A stretch of DNA of 64,000 bases from Vreelandella lionensis (lineage in GTDB: Bacteria > Pseudomonadota > Gammaproteobacteria > Pseudomonadales > Halomonadaceae), in the NCBI RefSeq assembly GCF_002087295.1, contig NZ_MWVI01000099.1, forward strand, positions 1-64,000. Reading direction: 5' to 3'. Made by a program: the position numbers and the translations under genes. This document shows positions 58,994 to 64,000 of this stretch, one piece after another (position 1 is the stretch's first letter; every line of letters starts with the position of its first letter). Below the pieces are notes generated by a model. The model worked only from the letters and a program-made list of their open reading frames with translations. It did no database searches and was not told where the DNA came from.

Positions 58994-60355
58994 CTAGTTC
59001 ACCGTTTGCCCAGAAAGAGTGGACTGCGCTTCCAGATGGTCGGCCAACGTAGCGCTGGCTTCGCCTTCAATCACCTGAGTAATAAAACGGCTGCGACTAG
59101 AGAGTGCCGTTTGGGCAAACAGCAGCGGCACAGCGGTTACCAAGCCCAGCACAGTGGTCACCAACGCCTGGCTGATACCGCCAGCCATTAGCTGCGGGTC
59201 GCCCGTTCCAAATACCGTAATGGCTTGGAAGGTCACGATCATGCCTGTCACGGTACCCAGTAGCCCCAGCAGAGGTGCAATGGCGGCCAGTAATTTAACG
59301 ATAGGCTGACCACGCTCAATCTTCGGCAACTCGGCCAGCACCGCCTCATCTAGCCTCGCTTCGAGCGCTTCTGGCGTTTGGTGCTTATCCATCTCTTTAA
59401 AGCGTTCTAACACGCGACCAAGCGGATTATCTTTGCTTGGCTGATCCAAGTTTTGGCGCTGGCGGCGCACACGCGCACTCACCGTCAGTAGGTAAATATA
59501 CTGAGCTAACGCAACCAGCAGCCCGATACCACCGAGCACGACAACGACGTAACCGACGTAGCCTCCTTGCTGAAAGCGCTCCCAGAGCGTGGGCTGTTGC
59601 GCCAACGCTTCCAGAACACTGCCTTGCGTGGGGTCAATGGCAAATTCACGGCTCTCGCCCTGATGGTAAGCCGCTAACAGGTCGCTGATTGCTGTTGGCG
59701 TGCGCGGCACTTCGGCGAGGCTGCTCTCTGCGTCTTGCCCCTTTCTAAGCAGCGCAGACTCGGTAAAGGCAGCAAAATCACCCAGCCGCACGACGCTATG
59801 TGACTCTATGTCGCCGCTTGCATCCGCCACCGGCAGCTCGAGACGCTCGGCACGACCGGTATTCACAGTGAGCGTTGCCAGGCTATCTACCACGGCCTCA
59901 ATTTGTGAGCGCTCCAGAACGTCGACATCATTAAGGCGCGGCGGCAGCGCATCTGCCTCTAGCGTTAGCCAGCTATCGCCGCCTAGCTCATTGCGAATTT
60001 CTTCACTGTGACGGGCAAGATCTGCTAGCAATGAGGTTAACGCTTCTCCCTGCTCCTCTTGCCGCTGGGCAAGCGCTTGGGCCTGCTCGCTTTGCTCATC
60101 CTGCTGCGCTTCAAGGGCTGCCTGCTCTTCTTCAGCCGCCTCATGGGCAGCGCGTGCTTCCTCCAAGGCGGCTTCCAGGCCATCTTGATCTTCTAAGAAT
60201 GACTGCAGCCGCGCCTGATCACGCGCTTGGGCAGCCTCTCGGGCCTCCCTTAGCGACCCAAGTTCATCGCTTTGGGCCATGGCAGCGCTGCTCGTTAATG
60301 TGCCAACCAGTAACGTTAGGCAAAGCCATGCTTTTGGGCGAGAGAATAGACTCAT
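58994..60355 (-). CDS. TtpC-like large MotA/TolQ/ExbB protein
   Basis: A 453-residue ExbB-superfamily protein with a long N-terminal extension. It has a signal peptide (LCLTLLVGTLTSSAAMA), then about 120 residues of Gln/Glu/Ala-rich coiled coil (periplasmic), then a TM segment (GYVGYVVVVLGGIGLLVALAQYIYLL) and the channel pair APLLGLLGTVTGMIVTFQ and GISQALVTTVLGLVTAVPLLF. This architecture is that of TtpC in Vibrio TonB2 systems. It overlaps the upstream DUF3450 gene by ATGA. Confidence 0.9.
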   Translation of the reverse strand: MSLFSRPKAWLCLTLLVGTLTSSAAMAQSDELGSLREAREAAQARDQARLQSFLEDQDGLEAALEEARAAHEAAEEEQAALEAQQDEQSEQAQALAQRQEEQGEALTSLLADLARHSEEIRNELGGDSWLTLEADALPPRLNDVDVLERSQIEAVVDSLATLTVNTGRAERLELPVADASGDIESHSVVRLGDFAAFTESALLRKGQDAESSLAEVPRTPTAISDLLAAYHQGESREFAIDPTQGSVLEALAQQPTLWERFQQGGYVGYVVVVLGGIGLLVALAQYIYLLTVSARVRRQRQNLDQPSKDNPLGRVLERFKEMDKHQTPEALEARLDEAVLAELPKIERGQPIVKLLAAIAPLLGLLGTVTGMIVTFQAITVFGTGDPQLMAGGISQALVTTVLGLVTAVPLLFAQTALSSRSRFITQVIEGEASATLADHLEAQSTLSGQTVN

Positions 60356-61131
60356 GGCTGGCCCCCTTGGTCATTGGCAGTAATAGAAAGTGGTAGTTGC
60401 AGAAGCTCCGGCGTGCGCTGATCATTAACGATGCGCAGGCCGTTGCGTACCTGACGGCGAGCGGGTTCGTCTAACGCCAGCCATTCACCGCTCTCTTTAT
60501 CCCATACGCCACCTTCGCGACCATCGGGCGTCAGGTAGTAAAAGCCAATACGGCCAATGCGCAGGTACTCCACCTCTCTTGGCGACGCTCCCTCCATCAC
60601 CAACCGGCCTCGCCAACTATCCACTTCACGGCCATAGGCCAGCTCAGCGCGCCAGGCTTCGAGCAAGCTGGCAATGCGTTCAGCGCTGCCTGCCTCGGGA
60701 TTACCGGCGGATTCCACCCGGGCGAGGCGTTCATCGGTTAAGAAAGGTAGATCTGACTCGATCCAACGGGCTAGCTGCTCGGCCATGTCCTGCTCAATCA
60801 TGGGCAGCGCATCACGGGTATCGCTTAACGTATCAAGCGCTTGGCTTAATCGCTGCTGGCGCTCGGCTTCGCTAGCCAGGCGGCTACTGAGCGTTGCGTT
60901 AGTAGTTTCCATCTGGCGGGTTTCCCGCTCTAGGCGGCGCAACTCTTCAATGGCGGAACGCGTAGCTTCATCCGCGCTGTTAATTTGCTGCTGCAGTTCA
61001 GACTGGGTTTGCTGGGCCTCGACACTTTGGGCCGCTTGATCCATTGTCTCATCACTTGCCATCAGCGTACCGCTGGTCAGCACTCCGGCAAGCCAGCACC
61101 CACGCAAGGCAAAGAAAGGCCTTTTCAGCAC
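60352..61131 (-). CDS. DUF3450 periplasmic coiled-coil protein
   Basis: A 259-residue secreted protein with signal peptide (LRGCWLAGVLTSGTLMA), a long coiled coil (about 30-115: SVEAQQTQSELQQQINSADEATRSAIEELRRLERETRQ and on), and a C-terminal domain with RLVMEGASPREVEYLRIGRIGFYYLTPDG and GVWDKESGEWLALDEPARR. This matches DUF3450, regularly found upstream of TtpC-ExbB2-ExbD2-TonB2. Role is inferred to be in the same motor. First gene of the operon; the promoter lies in the 220-bp gap to nrdF. Confidence 0.9.
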   Translation of the reverse strand: MLKRPFFALRGCWLAGVLTSGTLMASDETMDQAAQSVEAQQTQSELQQQINSADEATRSAIEELRRLERETRQMETTNATLSSRLASEAERQQRLSQALDTLSDTRDALPMIEQDMAEQLARWIESDLPFLTDERLARVESAGNPEAGSAERIASLLEAWRAELAYGREVDSWRGRLVMEGASPREVEYLRIGRIGFYYLTPDGREGGVWDKESGEWLALDEPARRQVRNGLRIVNDQRTPELLQLPLSITANDQGGQP

Positions 61132-61301
61132 GTTATGTCTCCGTCACTGCTTAACGCGCCCTCACGAACGGCGCGCTAAAACTCATTAGGTATAAGAACG
61201 ATTTGCGTTTAACGCGTGCAGTGTATAGCGTAACACTAATAGAATAAATGACAATATTTATCATTAACATCCACCAACAGTCTGGCGGGAGTTGCGCGCA
61301 T

Positions 61302-61327
61302 AAAAAACGGGAGCCATAAGCTCCCGT
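61302..61327 (-). terminator. Intrinsic terminator of the nrdEF operon
   Basis: On the minus strand ACGGGAGC pairs with GCTCCCGT around a 5-base loop, followed by six Ts. It lies 24 bp after the nrdF stop. The rest of the 219-bp gap to the DUF3450 gene is AT-rich and likely holds that operon's promoter. Confidence 0.9.
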
Positions 61328-61350
61328 AGAGAACGTAACGACAGCAGTGC

Positions 61351-62346
<996 letters not shown>

Positions 62347-62364
62347 TTAAAAGCGTATCCGAGG

Positions 62365-64000
62365 TTACAGCGTACAGGAGACGCAACCCTCTACCTCGGT
62401 GCCCTCAAGCGCACTTTGGCGTAAGCGAATGTAGTAAAGCGTCTTAATACCTTTACGCCATGCGTAAATTTGCGCCTTGTTGATATCCCGCGTGGTGGCC
62501 GTGTCCGGGAAGAACAGCGTCAACGAGAGGCCTTGGTCAACGTGCTTGGACGCCTCCGCGTAGGTATCGATAATTTTTTCAGGGCCGATTTCGTAAGCAT
62601 CCTGGAAGTAACCGAAATTCGCTTCGTTCAAGAATGGCGCTGGGTAGTAAACGCGACCCAGCTTGCCCTCTTTACGGATCTCGATCTTCGCCGCCACCGG
62701 GTGAATGCTGGAGGTGGAGTGGTTGATGTACGAGATAGAACCAGTCGGCGGTACCGCTTGAAGGTTACGGTTGTATAGGCCGTGCGCCATCACCGAGGCT
62801 TTCAGCGCTTGCCAATCGTCTTGCGTGGGCAGTGCAATACCGCTGCGCTCGAAAAGCTGACGGACTTTCTCGGTACGCGGCAGCCACGCCTGGTCGGTGT
62901 ACTTATCGAAGAACGTACCCGATGCATAGGTAGAGTCTGCGAACCCGGCAAAGGTCTCACCGTGTTCGATGGCCAACTGGTTCGACGCACGAATGGCATG
63001 GAACGCAACGCAGTAGAAGTACAGGTTCGTGAAGTCCAACCCCTCTTCTGAGCCGTAATAAATATGCTCGCGAGCCAGGAAGCCATGCAGGTTCATCTGG
63101 CCAAGACCGATGGCGCGCGATTTGGCATTACCCTCGGCGATGGAGGGAACGCTGCGCAGATTACTCATTTCAGATACGGCAGTTAGACCGCGAATGGCGA
63201 TCTCGACGCTGGTGCCGATATCACCGGAATCCATCACCTTGGCGATGTTCATCGAGCCGAGGTTACAAGAGGTATCTTGCCCTACCTGACGGTAGCCCAA
63301 GTCGTCGTCATACTCGGTCGGCGTATTAACCTGCAGAATCTCAGAGCAGAGGTTGCTCATATTGATACGGCCAGCAATTGGGTTGGCACGGTTGACCGTA
63401 TCTTCAAACATGATGTACGGATAGCCAGACTCGAACTGCAGCTCTGCCAGGGTTTGGAAGAAGGCGCGAGCATTGATCTTGTGCTTGCGAATACGCGCGT
63501 CGGCCACCATTTCATGGTACTTCTCGGTCACACTGATATCGCCAAACGGCACGCCGTAGACGCGCTCGACATCGTAGGGCGAGAAGAGGTACATATCATC
63601 GTTGCGCTTGGCCAGCTCGAACGTGATATCGGGAATGGTCACGCCCAGCGACAGCGTTTTGATGCGGATTTTTTCGTCCGCGTTTTCACGCTTGGTGTCC
63701 AAAAAGCGCAGAATGTCCGCGTGGTGGGCGTTGAGATAGACCGCTCCGGCACCTTGACGCGCACCTAGCTGATTGGCGTAGGAGAACGCGTCTTCCAGCA
63801 GTTTCATGATCGGAATGATGCCCGACGACTGGTTCTCGATACGCTTGATCGGCGCGCCGGATTCGCGAATGTTGCTGAGCAGGAAGGCCACGCCGCCGCC
63901 ACGCTTGGAGAGCTGCAGCGCGGAGTTGATGGAACGCCCGATGGACTCCATATTGTCTTCGATACGCAGCAAGAAGCAAGAGACCAGCTCGCCTCGCTGG
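62365..64000 (-). CDS. nrdE: Class Ib ribonucleotide reductase alpha subunit NrdE (partial)
   Basis: Catalytic subunit reducing NDPs to dNDPs. Only the C-terminal 545 residues are in the window; the frame continues past the right edge ([21 protein letters not shown] at the edge), so the ATG at 63972 is not the true start. Visible features: [19 protein letters not shown]; the active-site region NLCSEILQ with one redox cysteine; [31 protein letters not shown]; paired radical-transfer tyrosines in [19 protein letters not shown]; and the C-terminal redox pair CVSC before the final TL. Confidence 0.95.
   Translation of the reverse strand, partial: QRGELVSCFLLRIEDNMESIGRSINSALQLSKRGGGVAFLLSNIRESGAPIKRIENQSSGIIPIMKLLEDAFSYANQLGARQGAGAVYLNAHHADILRFLDTKRENADEKIRIKTLSLGVTIPDITFELAKRNDDMYLFSPYDVERVYGVPFGDISVTEKYHEMVADARIRKHKINARAFFQTLAELQFESGYPYIMFEDTVNRANPIAGRINMSNLCSEILQVNTPTEYDDDLGYRQVGQDTSCNLGSMNIAKVMDSGDIGTSVEIAIRGLTAVSEMSNLRSVPSIAEGNAKSRAIGLGQMNLHGFLAREHIYYGSEEGLDFTNLYFYCVAFHAIRASNQLAIEHGETFAGFADSTYASGTFFDKYTDQAWLPRTEKVRQLFERSGIALPTQDDWQALKASVMAHGLYNRNLQAVPPTGSISYINHSTSSIHPVAAKIEIRKEGKLGRVYYPAPFLNEANFGYFQDAYEIGPEKIIDTYAEASKHVDQGLSLTLFFPDTATTRDINKAQIYAWRKGIKTLYYIRLRQSALEGTEVEGCVSCTL

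Overview
The window is about 64 kb of dense chromosome from a moderately GC-rich gammaproteobacterium. Protein resemblance and gene order point to Halomonadaceae (Halomonas/Vreelandella-like): algU-mucA-mucB-rseC-mucD, lepA-lepB-rnc-era-recO-pdxJ-acpS and barA-cysM-rlmD-relA-mazG. There is no 16S gene here, so this is inference. I see no tRNA, rRNA, insertion sequence, prophage or CRISPR array.

Layout. 0.4-2.2 kb holds a ketopantoate-reductase-like gene and a glutathione S-transferase. 2.4-20 kb is a branched-chain amino acid island: a minus-strand valine block (acyl-CoA dehydrogenase, 3-hydroxyisobutyryl-CoA hydrolase, 3-hydroxyisobutyrate dehydrogenase), a five-gene Liv-type ABC importer, a MerR regulator resembling LiuR, and a plus-strand leucine block (isovaleryl-CoA dehydrogenase, methylcrotonyl-CoA carboxylase beta and alpha, methylglutaconyl-CoA hydratase, HMG-CoA lyase, acyl-CoA synthetase). 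Three related 16-bp palindromes in front of the valine operon, the transporter and the regulator tie the island into one candidate LiuR regulon. 20-23.5 kb has a methyltransferase, a small outer-membrane-type protein and a Kef K+ efflux protein. 23.5-25.9 kb is trpR-trpE-trpG behind a clear trp operator. 25.9-31.4 kb has a DUF1294 protein, RluF, a DUF924 protein, PEP carboxylase and MazG. 31.4-38.9 kb is relA, rlmD, cysM and, divergently, the BarA/GacS hybrid kinase. 38.9-45.2 kb is the lepA-to-acpS operon, which contains an unlisted 24-residue His/Cys-rich micro-ORF wedged between pdxJ and acpS. 45.3-49.9 kb is the envelope-stress locus algU-mucA-mucB-rseC-mucD. 50-56 kb carries a DAHP synthase, a DinG-type helicase, RhlB, a small basic protein and exonuclease III. 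56-61 kb is a TonB2-type energy-transduction operon (DUF3450, TtpC, ExbB2, ExbD2, TonB, TPR). The window ends in class Ib ribonucleotide reductase (nrdF, partial nrdE).

Caution on quality. Fifteen otherwise well-conserved genes, including essential ones (era, acpS), carry single-base frameshifts, and barA also has an in-frame stop. Several of the indels fall in short homopolymer runs. I read this as base-calling or assembly error, not decay, and annotate those genes across the breaks, naming each site.

The most unusual item is the His-rich micro-ORF at 39275-39349. Next come the shared LiuR-type operators and the indel pattern itself.
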